Origin: CAYOBW01 sp964402115
GTDB lineage: Bacteria; Verrucomicrobiota; Kiritimatiellia; UBA8416; CAYOBW01
NCBI GenBank assembly: GCA_964402115.1
Contig: CAYOBW010000045.1
Span: 1-33,399 of the forward strand
DNA length: 33,399 nt
Direction: 5' to 3'
Every line of letters starts with the position of its first letter. The stretch's first letter is position 1. Made by a program: the position numbers and the translations under genes. The notes under the pieces are model-generated. The model saw nothing but the letters and a program-made list of their open reading frames with translations, was not told where the DNA came from and made no database searches. This document shows positions 18,711-26,340 of this stretch, piece after piece.

Positions 18711-18979
18711 GCCGTCGCGGGGGGGGCGCCTGGCGGCGGGGACGGCCGTACCCGACCGTCACGCGCCGTGGGGTCCCCCTGCGTGCGCGACGCGCCGCGC
18801 GCGGTTCGCAGCGATTCGCATGATGGCCAACGGCAGGTGTCTGAGACCGGCTTGTCTGAGACTTCAGTCGTCAGTCAGCGGGGGCGTCCGCCTTCCAGCT
18901 TGACGGCGGGCACGTTGATCGCACAAGTTGTGGATTTACAGACGCCGTCGCAGAAACGGGTGGGAGGAGGCGGGGAGCA
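18711..18979. other. Intergenic gap with repeat fragment
   Basis: 269 bp without a gene. It begins with a G-run and an imperfect GACGG/ACCGTC inverted repeat, then holds the family A fragment at 18823-18852. A weak promoter-like pair (TTGATC at 18915-18920, TACAGA at 18937-18942) precedes the sensor gene. No terminator with a T-run was seen. Confidence 0.5.
18823..18852 (+). repeat. Dispersed repeat family A, partial copy 3
   Basis: 30 nt starting ATGGCC and ending GACCGGCT, identical at 28 of 30 positions to copy 1 read on its minus strand. It is followed by a second TGTCTGAGAC (18853-18862) that repeats 18838-18847, so this copy has a local 15-nt tandem duplication. Confidence 0.7.
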
Positions 18980-21223
18980 ATGTACTCGCGCTATATCCTG
19001 CGGATCGTGGTACCCACGCTCCTGACCGTGGCGCTCTTCGTGGTCACCATTTTTCTCGTGCTCATCCCCGCGCTCGAACGCGGCCTGCTGGAACGTAAGC
19101 GGGAGATGATCCGCGAACTGACCACGTCCGCCTGGAACATCCTGGCCAGCTTCGAGCAGGAGGTCACGGAAGGCCGCCTCACCCGCGCCGCGGCGCAGCA
19201 GGAAGCCGTCAGGCAGATTCGCAACCTGCACTATGGCCCGCAGTTGAAAGACTACTTCTGGGTCAACGACCTCACGCCCCGGATGATCGTGCATCCCTAC
19301 CGCCACGAACTGGAGGGGCAGGATCTCTCGGGCATCCAGGACCCGACCGGCAAGCGCCTGTTCGTCGAGTTCGTCACCATCGCCCGGGCACAGGGCGGCG
19401 GCTTCGTGCGCTACCAGTGGCAGTGGAAAGACGACCCTCGCCGCACCGTTCCCAAGCTCTCCTACGTCAAGCTCTTCGAGCCCTGGGGCTGGATCATCGG
19501 CACCGGCATCTACCTCGACGACGTAGCGGCGGAAATCCACGCCACGAGCCGCCGCCTGGCGCTCTCCTCGGGCGGCATCCTGGCTGCCGTGCTCGCGCTG
19601 CTGGGCATCATCCTGCACCACGGGCTGAACGCCGAACGCGCGCGCCGGCAGGCCGAGGCGGCCTTGCGCGCATCCGAGGAGCGCTACCGGCTGCTCGTCG
19701 AATCCGCCGGCGAGAGCATCATCCTGGCGCTCGGGCGCGACCGGCTTTACGCCAACGCCAACGCGCTCCAGTTGCTGGGTTACACGGCGGAGGAGTTCGC
19801 CACCCTGCGGCTCCAGGACGTGATCAAGGAGTCCGCGCCGAACACCGCCGGGCCGGACCTTGACCGCGCGGCGGCCAGCCCCCTCCGGGCCACCCCCGCG
19901 AGGCACGAGTCGGAGTTGATCGGCAAAGACAACCGCACCATCCCCGTCCTGCTCTCTTACGCGCCGATCGTCACCGGCGGCCAGGAGGGCGTGATCGTCG
20001 TCGCCACGGACATCACCGCCCGCAAGGCGGCGGAGGCGGCGCTGGACCGCAGCCACTCCGCCCTGCGCGACCGGTTCGAAGAGCTGCGCCAGCAAGCCGC
20101 GGAGCGCGAGGCCAGCCTGCGGGAGCTGCAAACCGCCCTGCTCCTGCGCCAGGCGCCAGCCGGGGGCGGCTCCGTCGAGGAGCTCTTCGCCCGCCTGCGC
20201 GAGGCGGCCACGCCGGACGAGCTGGCGACGCTCAACCGCCAGTGGCCCGTGCTGGTCCAGGCCCTCACGGCCATGGGCTACCGCGCGGAAGCGGTCAACC
20301 GGCTCATCACGGTCAACACCGACACCGTGCTGGAAACGCTGCTGCCCCTCGTGCTGCGCCAGCTCGGCCAGCCGCCGGCGCCGTTCGTCTTCCTCGTCCT
20401 GGGCAGCGAGGGCCGCCGCGAGCAGACGCTCTGCACCGACCAGGACAACGCCATCCTCTATGCCGATCCGCCGGCGGCCGACGCGGACGCCGTGGCGGCC
20501 TACTTCCTCGAGCTGGGGCGCCAGGTCTGCGACGGGCTCAGCCGCGCGGGCTACACGTTCTGCACGGGGGGCATCATGGCCAGCCAGCCGGCATGGTGTC
20601 GCCCGCTCTCCGCCTGGCAGCGGGAGATCGCCATGTGGATCAGCACCCTGGAGGCGCAGGATCTGCTGCAGGCGAAGATCTTCTTCGACTACCGCCGCGG
20701 GTACGGCGACGCCGCGCTGCTGGAACCCCTGCGGGAGACGCTGCGGGAAGCGCTGGCCGCGCACCCGCGCTTCCTCGCGCAGCTGGCCCGGAACGTCCTC
20801 CTTTTCCGCCCCCCCGTCGGCCTGTTCGGCGGGATCGCCGTCGAGACCGTGGGCACGCAGCGCAAAGTGTTCGATATCAAGAGCGCCATGACGCCGATCG
20901 TCGACTTCGGCCGCCTCTACGCGTTGCGGCACGGCGTCGTGGCCACCAACACCCTGGAGCGGCTGTCCGCCCTGCTGGCCGCCGGCGTGTTGACGCCGCA
21001 GAACCACGAGGAGATCGTCCAGGTGTACGGCGCGCTGATGCAGATCCGCATCGAGAGCCAGCTGGCCGCGCTGGCCGCGCACCGGCCGCCAGACAACCTC
21101 GTCGCGCCCGAGCGCCTGACCCACCTGCAGCGCCGCCTGCTGCGCGAGAGCTTCGCGCAGATCCACAACTTCCAGACCCGGCTGAGCTACGACTTCACCG
21201 GCCTGCCGGGAGGCATGCCGTGA
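18980..21223 (+). CDS. Membrane sensor: Cache-PAS-DUF294 nucleotidyltransferase fusion
   Basis: 747 aa. Order: membrane helix (about 8-31); a periplasmic single Cache domain (about 36-185) with YFWVND at 92-97 and WGWIIGTGIY from 169; a second helix (about 193-216); a PAS domain (about 232-345, from EERYRLLVESAGE); a coiled-coil linker (about 350-395); then a DUF294 nucleotidyltransferase domain. The latter has the motif GSEGRREQ (475-482) followed by D487-Q-D489, the metal-binding pair of this polymerase-beta-like fold, and a DUF294 C-terminal helical region (about 600-745). Cache domains bind small ligands such as carboxylates outside the cell. DUF294 domains are GlnD-like and often occur, fused to CBS and cyclic-nucleotide domains, next to acetate-type symporters. 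A Cache-PAS input replacing CBS input is unusual. It presumably senses a substrate linked to the upstream symporter; the target of nucleotide transfer is unknown. ATG at 18980 with GGGGAG just before. Confidence 0.85.
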   Translation: MYSRYILRIVVPTLLTVALFVVTIFLVLIPALERGLLERKREMIRELTTSAWNILASFEQEVTEGRLTRAAAQQEAVRQIRNLHYGPQLKDYFWVNDLTPRMIVHPYRHELEGQDLSGIQDPTGKRLFVEFVTIARAQGGGFVRYQWQWKDDPRRTVPKLSYVKLFEPWGWIIGTGIYLDDVAAEIHATSRRLALSSGGILAAVLALLGIILHHGLNAERARRQAEAALRASEERYRLLVESAGESIILALGRDRLYANANALQLLGYTAEEFATLRLQDVIKESAPNTAGPDLDRAAASPLRATPARHESELIGKDNRTIPVLLSYAPIVTGGQEGVIVVATDITARKAAEAALDRSHSALRDRFEELRQQAAEREASLRELQTALLLRQAPAGGGSVEELFARLREAATPDELATLNRQWPVLVQALTAMGYRAEAVNRLITVNTDTVLETLLPLVLRQLGQPPAPFVFLVLGSEGRREQTLCTDQDNAILYADPPAADADAVAAYFLELGRQVCDGLSRAGYTFCTGGIMASQPAWCRPLSAWQREIAMWISTLEAQDLLQAKIFFDYRRGYGDAALLEPLRETLREALAAHPRFLAQLARNVLLFRPPVGLFGGIAVETVGTQRKVFDIKSAMTPIVDFGRLYALRHGVVATNTLERLSALLAAGVLTPQNHEEIVQVYGALMQIRIESQLAALAAHRPPDNLVAPERLTHLQRRLLRESFAQIHNFQTRLSYDFTGLPGGMP

Positions 21224-21963
21224 TTCTGTTCCTGAGCGATGTGCACTGCCGGTACGAGTTCGTGAACGCCCAGCTTGCCCACGCCGAGCAGCGGCAGGAA
21301 CAGCCGGTGGCCGCGGTGGTGGTGCTGGGCGATTTCGGGCTGTTTGAGCCGAACTTGAAGCGCTTCTTCCGGCGGCGGGGCGAACGGTTCGCCCGCCCGG
21401 TTTTCGTGATCGAGGGCAACCACGAGGACTTCGCGCGGTTGCCGCAGCTCGCGGCGGCCTACCGGGACGTCTTCACGCACCTCCCCCGCGGCAGCGTCGA
21501 GACCCTTGACGGCCACCGCTGCCTCTGCCTGGGCGGCGCCGCCTACATGGACGCCCACACCACGCCGCGCGGCGCCACGCTGGAGCCGGCGGACATCGAG
21601 GCCTGCCTCCGGTACCCGCCGGGTGCGGTGGATCTGATCCTGACCCACGACTGCCCGCGCGGCATCGGCGTGACCAATGCCCCCGGCTTCGAGCACTACG
21701 GCCCGCCCGGCTTCGCGGGGGGCGACCGACTGGCGGCGCGTTTCGCGCCGCGCTTCTGGTTTTTTGGCCACCACCACCGCTGGATCGAACACACGCTCGG
21801 CGCGACGCGCTGCGTCGGCTTGCCCCAGAGCTGGAGGGGGTACGCGCTGCTGGACACCGACGGCCGGCTCACAACCGTCCGCCATTTCGTTCACATCCCC
21901 AGAACCTGCCTGATGCTGCGCGTGTGGCGCAGCCTGGTGCCAGGCGCCTGCCGTCGTTCGTAG
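21220..21963 (+). CDS. Calcineurin-like metallophosphoesterase
   Basis: 247 aa. All blocks of the family are present: D7-V-H9 (SDVH), G37-D38 (GDFG), G66-N67-H68-E69 (GNHE), 'LILTHDCP', and GHHHRW near residue 185, so it should bind two metals and hydrolyse a phosphoester. The substrate cannot be predicted. The start is GTG at 21220, overlapping the TGA of the sensor gene by 4 nt (GTGA), which indicates translational coupling and a shared task. The last 20 or so residues (after HFVHIP) are Arg/Leu-rich and look unlike the family, and may be read-through into intergenic sequence. Possible partner reaction: removing what the upstream nucleotidyltransferase adds (inference). Confidence 0.88.
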   Translation: MILFLSDVHCRYEFVNAQLAHAEQRQEQPVAAVVVLGDFGLFEPNLKRFFRRRGERFARPVFVIEGNHEDFARLPQLAAAYRDVFTHLPRGSVETLDGHRCLCLGGAAYMDAHTTPRGATLEPADIEACLRYPPGAVDLILTHDCPRGIGVTNAPGFEHYGPPGFAGGDRLAARFAPRFWFFGHHHRWIEHTLGATRCVGLPQSWRGYALLDTDGRLTTVRHFVHIPRTCLMLRVWRSLVPGACRRS

Positions 21964-21990
21964 GCCCCACCCTGCGCTGGCATTCGGCGT

Positions 21991-22019
21991 TTGATTCGCA
22001 ACGCCGTGTGGCGTATCAT
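21991..22019 (+). promoter_or_regulatory. Sigma-70-type promoter for the PhoH gene
   Basis: TTGATT (21991-21996), 17 nt and TATCAT (22014-22019), with a predicted leader of about 35 nt ending in the strong ribosome-binding site AGGGAGGAG (22045-22053). Confidence 0.55.
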
Positions 22020-22059
22020 GGCCCCGTTGCTCGCGTACGCGTACAGGGAGGAGAGAGGC

Positions 22060-23382
22060 ATGCAGAAGACATTCGTCCTGGACACCAACGTCCTGCTCCA
22101 TAACGCCGAATCCATCGTCAGCTTCGCCGACAACATCGTCGTGCTGCCGATGGCGGTCATCGAGGAGCTGGACAAGTTCAAGACGCACAGCAACGAGCTG
22201 GGCCGCAATGCGCGCCACGTCATCCGCCGGATCGACGGGATGCGCGGCGCGGGCAACCTGCACGACGGCGTGCCGCTCGGCAACGGCGGCATCCTGAGGG
22301 TGCTGCCGAGCCGCTTCGACCCCAGCGAGACGGGGCTCAATGACGACCAGCCCGACAACCGCATCCTGCACCTGGCCTGGTCGCTGCACAACAAGGGCGA
22401 GCACGTTATCTTCGTCAGCAAGGACATCAATGCCCGCCTGAAGGCCGACGCGCTGGGTTTGCAGGCGGAGGACTTCGAGAAGGAGAAGGTCAACTTCGAC
22501 GAGCTGTACGCGGGCTACACGGAGGTGACCGTCTCGTCCGACGTCCTGGACGCCTTCTTCGCCAGCAAGGAATTGAAGATCGAGGGCGTCGGCCGCTATC
22601 CGCAGGAGTTCGTAATCATGCGGGATGCAACCGACGACAAGCGCAAGGCCCTCGCGCGCGTGCTGCGCCCGGGACTGCTGGCCCACCTCTCCAGCCGCAA
22701 CGAACACGTCTGGAACGTCGCCGCCCGCAACAAGGAACAGCGCATGGCGCTGGAGCTGCTCATGGACCCGGACGTTCTGCTGGTCACGCTCGTGGGCCAG
22801 GCCGGCACCGGCAAGACGCTGCTGGCGCTCGCGGCCGGCCTGCACGCCACCCTGCGCAACCGCCGCTACGACCGCATCCTCGTCTCGCGCCCCATCATCC
22901 CCCTCGGCAAGGACATCGGCTACCTGCCCGGCGCCAAGGAGGAGAAGATCGCCCACTGGATGCAGCCCATCTTCGACAACCTCACCTACCTGCTGCGGGA
23001 GAGCGGGGAGGTCGGCAAGAAGCGCAAGACCAAGGCCACGCCGCAGGAGCGCATGGACCGGCTGCTCGCCGAGGGCAAGATCGTGCTGGAGGCGCTGACC
23101 TACATCCGCGGCCGCTCGATTCCCCGCCAGTACTGCATCATCGACGAGGCGCAGAACCTCACGCCGCACGAGGTCAAGACCATCATCAGCCGCGCCGGCG
23201 AGGGCACGAAGATGGTGCTCACCGGCGACCCGTATCAAATCGACAACCCCTACCTCGACGCCTCCAGCAACGGGCTGACGTACGCCGCCGAACGGCTGAA
23301 GGCCCAGCCGATCCACGGCCACATCACGTTGCGCACGAGCGAACGCAGCACGCTGGCCGCCATCGCGGCCGAGATGCTTTAA
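22060..23382 (+). CDS. phoH2: PIN-PhoH (PhoH2-type) ATPase/ribonuclease
   Basis: 440 aa. The N-terminal PIN domain starts VLDTNVLLH (residues 6-14) with further acidic residues (EELDKF, DNRIL, SKDINARLK). The C-terminal PhoH helicase-like domain has Walker A GQAGTGKT (247-254) and Walker B-type IDEAQNLTPHE (from 361), followed by LTGDPYQID. The fused PIN-PhoH proteins studied (PhoH2, YlaK-like) unwind and cut RNA using ATP. This one is full length with all visible motifs intact. The ATG at 22060 is preferred over the in-frame TTG at 21991 because of the ribosome-binding site and because it begins exactly at the PIN domain. The M20 peptidase gene follows after 14 bp, so they form an operon by position only. 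Confidence 0.93.
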   Translation: MQKTFVLDTNVLLHNAESIVSFADNIVVLPMAVIEELDKFKTHSNELGRNARHVIRRIDGMRGAGNLHDGVPLGNGGILRVLPSRFDPSETGLNDDQPDNRILHLAWSLHNKGEHVIFVSKDINARLKADALGLQAEDFEKEKVNFDELYAGYTEVTVSSDVLDAFFASKELKIEGVGRYPQEFVIMRDATDDKRKALARVLRPGLLAHLSSRNEHVWNVAARNKEQRMALELLMDPDVLLVTLVGQAGTGKTLLALAAGLHATLRNRRYDRILVSRPIIPLGKDIGYLPGAKEEKIAHWMQPIFDNLTYLLRESGEVGKKRKTKATPQERMDRLLAEGKIVLEALTYIRGRSIPRQYCIIDEAQNLTPHEVKTIISRAGEGTKMVLTGDPYQIDNPYLDASSNGLTYAAERLKAQPIHGHITLRTSERSTLAAIAAEML

Positions 23383-23396
23383 GGAGGACCCACCGG

Positions 23397-24761
23397 ATGA
23401 TGACGCGCCACGACCTGCAGCAGGCCTTCGCACGGAACCGCAGCCGCTACATCGACGAATGGCGCGAGTTCCTGCGCTTCCCCAGCATCAGCACCGACCC
23501 CGCGCACCACGAGGACTGCCTGGCCTGCGCGCACTGGCTCACCCAGCACCTCGCCGGCCTGGGCTTCGACGCGAAGCTCCTGGCCACCCCGACCAAGCCG
23601 GTCGTGTACGCCGAGCACAAGGGCCGGCCCGACCGCCCGGTCGTGCTCTTCTACGGCCACTACGACGTCCAGCCCGTGGACCCGCTCGCCGAGTGGACCA
23701 CCCCGCCCTTCGAGCCGGCGGAGCGCAACGGACGCCTCTACGCGCGCGGGGCGGACGACAACAAGGGGCAGGTGTTCTACGTGCTCAAGGCGCTCGAAAC
23801 GCTCGTGCAGCACGCCGCGCTGGACGGCACCGTACGCGTGCTGATCGAGGGTGAGGAGGAGAGCGGCAGCCAGGGCATCGCGGAGGGGCTGCGGCGCTGG
23901 CGCAACCTGCTCCAGGCCGACATCCTGATGGTGTGCGACACCGGCATGGTGCGCGGCGGCGCCCCCACGATCGTCATGGGCCTGCGCGGCGTGGCGCAGT
24001 TCACGGCCACGCTCAGCGGCCCCAGCCACGACCTGCACTCCGGCCTGCACGGCGGCGCCGCGCCCAACCCGGCCGCCGGCCTGGCGCGCCTGCTCGCCTC
24101 GCTCCATCACCCCGACGGCAGCATCGCCGTCGAAGGCTTCTGCGACGGCCTGCTGCCGGCCTCGGACGAGGAGCGCGCGCTGGCCAACGCGTCGGCGTTC
24201 GATCCCGACTTGTACGAGCGGGAGACAGGCGTGCGCCCGGTGGGCGGCGAGCGGGGCCTGACGCCGCAGGAGCGCGTCGGCTTCCGCCCGACCATCGAGA
24301 TCAACGGCATCCACGGGGGCTACGGCGGCGCCGGCGGCAAGACCATCATCCCGGCACGCGCCCTGGCGAAGATCTCGATCCGGCTGGCGCCCGGCCAGGA
24401 CCCGCAGCAGAGCCTGGACCGGCTTGCCGCGCACCTGCGCCGGCATACGCCGGAAGGGCTGCGACTCGAACTCAGCGAGTCCATCGCCAGCGGTCCCGGC
24501 TTCCGCCTCAACGTCGCCTCGCCCCTCGTGGGACGGGTGCGCGGCATACTCGACACGCTGACCGACCAGCCGACGGCGCTGCTGTGGGAAGGAGCCTCGA
24601 TCCCCATCGTCGCCGCCCTCGCCAAGGTCTCCGGCGCCGAGCCGCTGCTGGTGGGCTTCGGCCGGGAGGAGGACCGCGTCCACGCCCCCGACGAGTCCTT
24701 CGGCTTCGACCAGTTCGAACTGGGCTATCTCTACGCCGGCCTGCTGCTCGGCGGCGCGTGA
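23397..24761 (+). CDS. M20 family metallopeptidase (dipeptidase, carnosinase-like)
   Basis: 454 aa, cytoplasmic (no signal peptide). Metal-site motifs of the M20 family are YGHYDVQP (His88, Asp90), GADDNKGQ (118-125, bridging Asp), and EGEEESGSQG (151-160, general base and metal Glu). 'SGPSHDLHSGLHGG' marks the lid/dimerisation domain, and HAPDES lies near the C-terminus. These are the CNDP/Xaa-His-type dipeptidase sequences, so it probably hydrolyses dipeptides or other N-acyl amino acids. The ATG at 23397 follows AAGGAGGA at 23381-23388; a second ATG directly after it is equally possible. It lies between phoH2 and a secreted SGNH hydrolase gene, and all are on the same strand. Confidence 0.92.
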   Translation: MMTRHDLQQAFARNRSRYIDEWREFLRFPSISTDPAHHEDCLACAHWLTQHLAGLGFDAKLLATPTKPVVYAEHKGRPDRPVVLFYGHYDVQPVDPLAEWTTPPFEPAERNGRLYARGADDNKGQVFYVLKALETLVQHAALDGTVRVLIEGEEESGSQGIAEGLRRWRNLLQADILMVCDTGMVRGGAPTIVMGLRGVAQFTATLSGPSHDLHSGLHGGAAPNPAAGLARLLASLHHPDGSIAVEGFCDGLLPASDEERALANASAFDPDLYERETGVRPVGGERGLTPQERVGFRPTIEINGIHGGYGGAGGKTIIPARALAKISIRLAPGQDPQQSLDRLAAHLRRHTPEGLRLELSESIASGPGFRLNVASPLVGRVRGILDTLTDQPTALLWEGASIPIVAALAKVSGAEPLLVGFGREEDRVHAPDESFGFDQFELGYLYAGLLLGGA

Positions 24762-24802
24762 GGAACTGCGGCCTCCCCCCCCGCGTAAGGAGCACACTCG
24801 CG

Positions 24803-25519
24803 ATGCGCGCAATCGTCCTGGGCACGCTCGCCGCAGCGGCGCTGGCAGGGGCTGCACCCTGCCGGGCCGGCGCGGGGAGCGAACTGGTCACCCGGCTCGA
24901 GTCGCACAGGAAGCAGGTCATCGTCGCCTACGGCACGAGCCTCACGGCCAACGGCGCCTGGGTAGCGCAACTGGGTGATGTTCTCCAGACGCGCTTCCCC
25001 GGCCTGGCCACCGTGATCAACAGCGGCGGCTCCGGCATGTGGTCGGAATGGGGGGTGCGGAATCTCGACACCCGCGTGATTCAGAAGCGTCCCGATGCCG
25101 TGTTCATCGAGTTCGGCATCAACGACAGCGTCGAGCGCTTCCACTGTTCGGTGGAGCAATCGCGACAGAACCTCGAAACGATGATCGCGCGGATCCTGAA
25201 GAGCAATCCCCGGTGCGAGGTGCTCCTCATGACCATGACGCCCGGGGACCGCTACCCGCCGGGCCATGCGTCGCATCGGAAGGAGATTGCCTCGTACTAC
25301 GAGATGTACCGTGCCGTGGCGAAAGCCCGCGGCCTGACCCTGATCGACCATTACGCCGCCTGGAAGGCGCTCCAATCGAAGGACGGGGACCTCTTCCGCA
25401 AGTACGTTCCCGATTCCATTCATCCCACGCCGGCGGGCTGTTCGGCCGTGATCACGCCCGCCATTCTCGCCGCGCTGGGGCTTCCCGCCGCACCCGCTCA
25501 GGCAGGCGGCGGCAAGTAG
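24803..25519 (+). CDS. Secreted SGNH/GDSL-type hydrolase
   Basis: 238 aa. Signal peptide residues 1-24 (cleavage near CRAGA). Catalytic blocks are YGTSLT (Ser46, in place of GDS), NSGGSG for block II, FGIND (104-108) for block III, and DSIHPT with Asp204 and His207. It is therefore expected to be an active esterase or carbohydrate acetylesterase outside the cytoplasm. The ATG follows TAAGGAG (24786-24792). The ligand is unknown; acetyl groups on glycans are common substrates for relatives in bacteria with many glycan-degrading enzymes. The C-terminus after LGLP is a short Ala/Gly tail. Confidence 0.9.
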   Translation: MRAIVLGTLAAAALAGAAPCRAGAGSELVTRLESHRKQVIVAYGTSLTANGAWVAQLGDVLQTRFPGLATVINSGGSGMWSEWGVRNLDTRVIQKRPDAVFIEFGINDSVERFHCSVEQSRQNLETMIARILKSNPRCEVLLMTMTPGDRYPPGHASHRKEIASYYEMYRAVAKARGLTLIDHYAAWKALQSKDGDLFRKYVPDSIHPTPAGCSAVITPAILAALGLPAAPAQAGGGK

Positions 25520-25536
25520 CCGTTCGCCGGGCAGGG

Positions 25537-25998
25537 TCACGGCTTGTGGAAGACCTCGATCCTGCCCTTCACGAACTCGTACGCGTTGCTGCCGACTTGC
25601 CTCGTCTCGCAAGCCACGAGCACGATCCTGATATGGGACTTGCCCTGGTCATACGACACATCTCTCACGTCGGGGTAGATGTTCCTGTGCTTCGTCCAGG
25701 CAAAGACCATCCACGGCTGCACGCCGTGCCAGTTGTGGCCGTCGTACAGCAGGTTCTCGGCCTGCCTGTCCCCGTAGTTGCACACTTCGATTTCCCAGCC
25801 AAGGGAGTCGCCCCCCCAGCCGGCCACCACCCGGCGGTGGTTGCCGAGGTCCGCCTTGTGGCTGCGGCCTTGCGCCATGACGTCGAAGCCGAGAACCTTG
25901 CGCCAGCGCCCGCCCGCCACCGTCTCCCCCGCCTTCAGCGAACAGGCGGCAAGCATGGCAAACACGATGCCGCACCTCACTGGCCAGCAAAGCTTCAT
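25537..25998 (-). CDS. Small exported protein of unknown function, possible lipoprotein
   Basis: 153 aa, not recognised. The N-terminus MKLCWPVRCGIVFAMLAAC is a signal sequence ending in a lipobox-like LAAC; a signal-peptidase I site after SLKA is also possible. The mature part is Trp/Tyr-rich (GWGGDSLGWEIEV, HNWHGVQPWMVFAW, KSHIRIVLVACE), suggesting a small all-beta domain. The ATG at 25998 was chosen because it opens the signal sequence; the frame is open further upstream, but that part runs through repeats. No good ribosome-binding site is visible. It is convergent with the SGNH gene (17-bp gap). Confidence 0.7.
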   Translation of the reverse strand: MKLCWPVRCGIVFAMLAACSLKAGETVAGGRWRKVLGFDVMAQGRSHKADLGNHRRVVAGWGGDSLGWEIEVCNYGDRQAENLLYDGHNWHGVQPWMVFAWTKHRNIYPDVRDVSYDQGKSHIRIVLVACETRQVGSNAYEFVKGRIEVFHKP

Positions 25999-26053
25999 GC
26001 GGCTCACAATACGCCTTCGCGGGACGGGAGGGCAAGCGCCTTGCCGATCCACT

Positions 26054-26075
26054 GGACGGCCCGGGAGGGCCGTCC
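26054..26075. repeat. Hairpin repeat family B, copy 1
   Basis: GGACGGCCC (26054-26062), loop GGGA, and GGGCCGTCC (26067-26075): a perfect 9-bp stem. The same unit with flanks 'CTGGACGGCCCG' and 'CCGTCC.ACGT' recurs at 28900-28921. No T-run follows. Confidence 0.7.
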
Positions 26076-26111
26076 CACGTCGGACGATCGCGGGCAACCC
26101 GCCCCGTATGC

Positions 26112-26207
26112 CAGCCGTTCTCAGCATGGCCACCGACAGGTGTCCGAGACCGGCCAAAGCCGGGACTCCAAACCGGTTTCAAGCGCGTTTACGACGTTTG
26201 GAGTCCC
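26112..26207 (+). repeat. Dispersed repeat family A, copy 2
   Basis: Matches copy 1 (1-96, opposite strand) at 87 of 96 positions. It contains a 13-bp perfect stem (26161-26173 with 26196-26208) and the palindrome AAACCGGTTT (26170-26179). The changes between copies partly keep the stems: the CCGGC/GCCGG stem is kept in both. Confidence 0.85.
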
Positions 26208-26340
26208 GCCTTCAGGCGGCCTTCGGCCATAAGGAGAACGGCTGCGCGTGTGCGCTTGGGAGTGGCAACGGCCGTCGGATCCCGCTATGGTATGCCGACA
26301 AGCGCGGGAGGAACGCGCACACGCGCGGGGAGAGGAGCGT

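Larger units (their letters stand above)
25999..26340. other. Intergenic region packed with repeats
   Basis: 342 bp without a gene. In order: a GGCAAG-CGC-CTTGCC hairpin (26031-26045), the perfect hairpin at 26054-26075, repeat family A copy 2 (26112-26207), a GGCCTTCGGCC-type palindrome (26219-26229), and the leader of the next gene with GAGGAG at 26332-26337. Confidence 0.6.

Noticed and set aside
18711..18760. G-rich imperfect inverted repeat after the symporter gene as a terminator.
   Set aside because: The stem is weak and there is no T-run.
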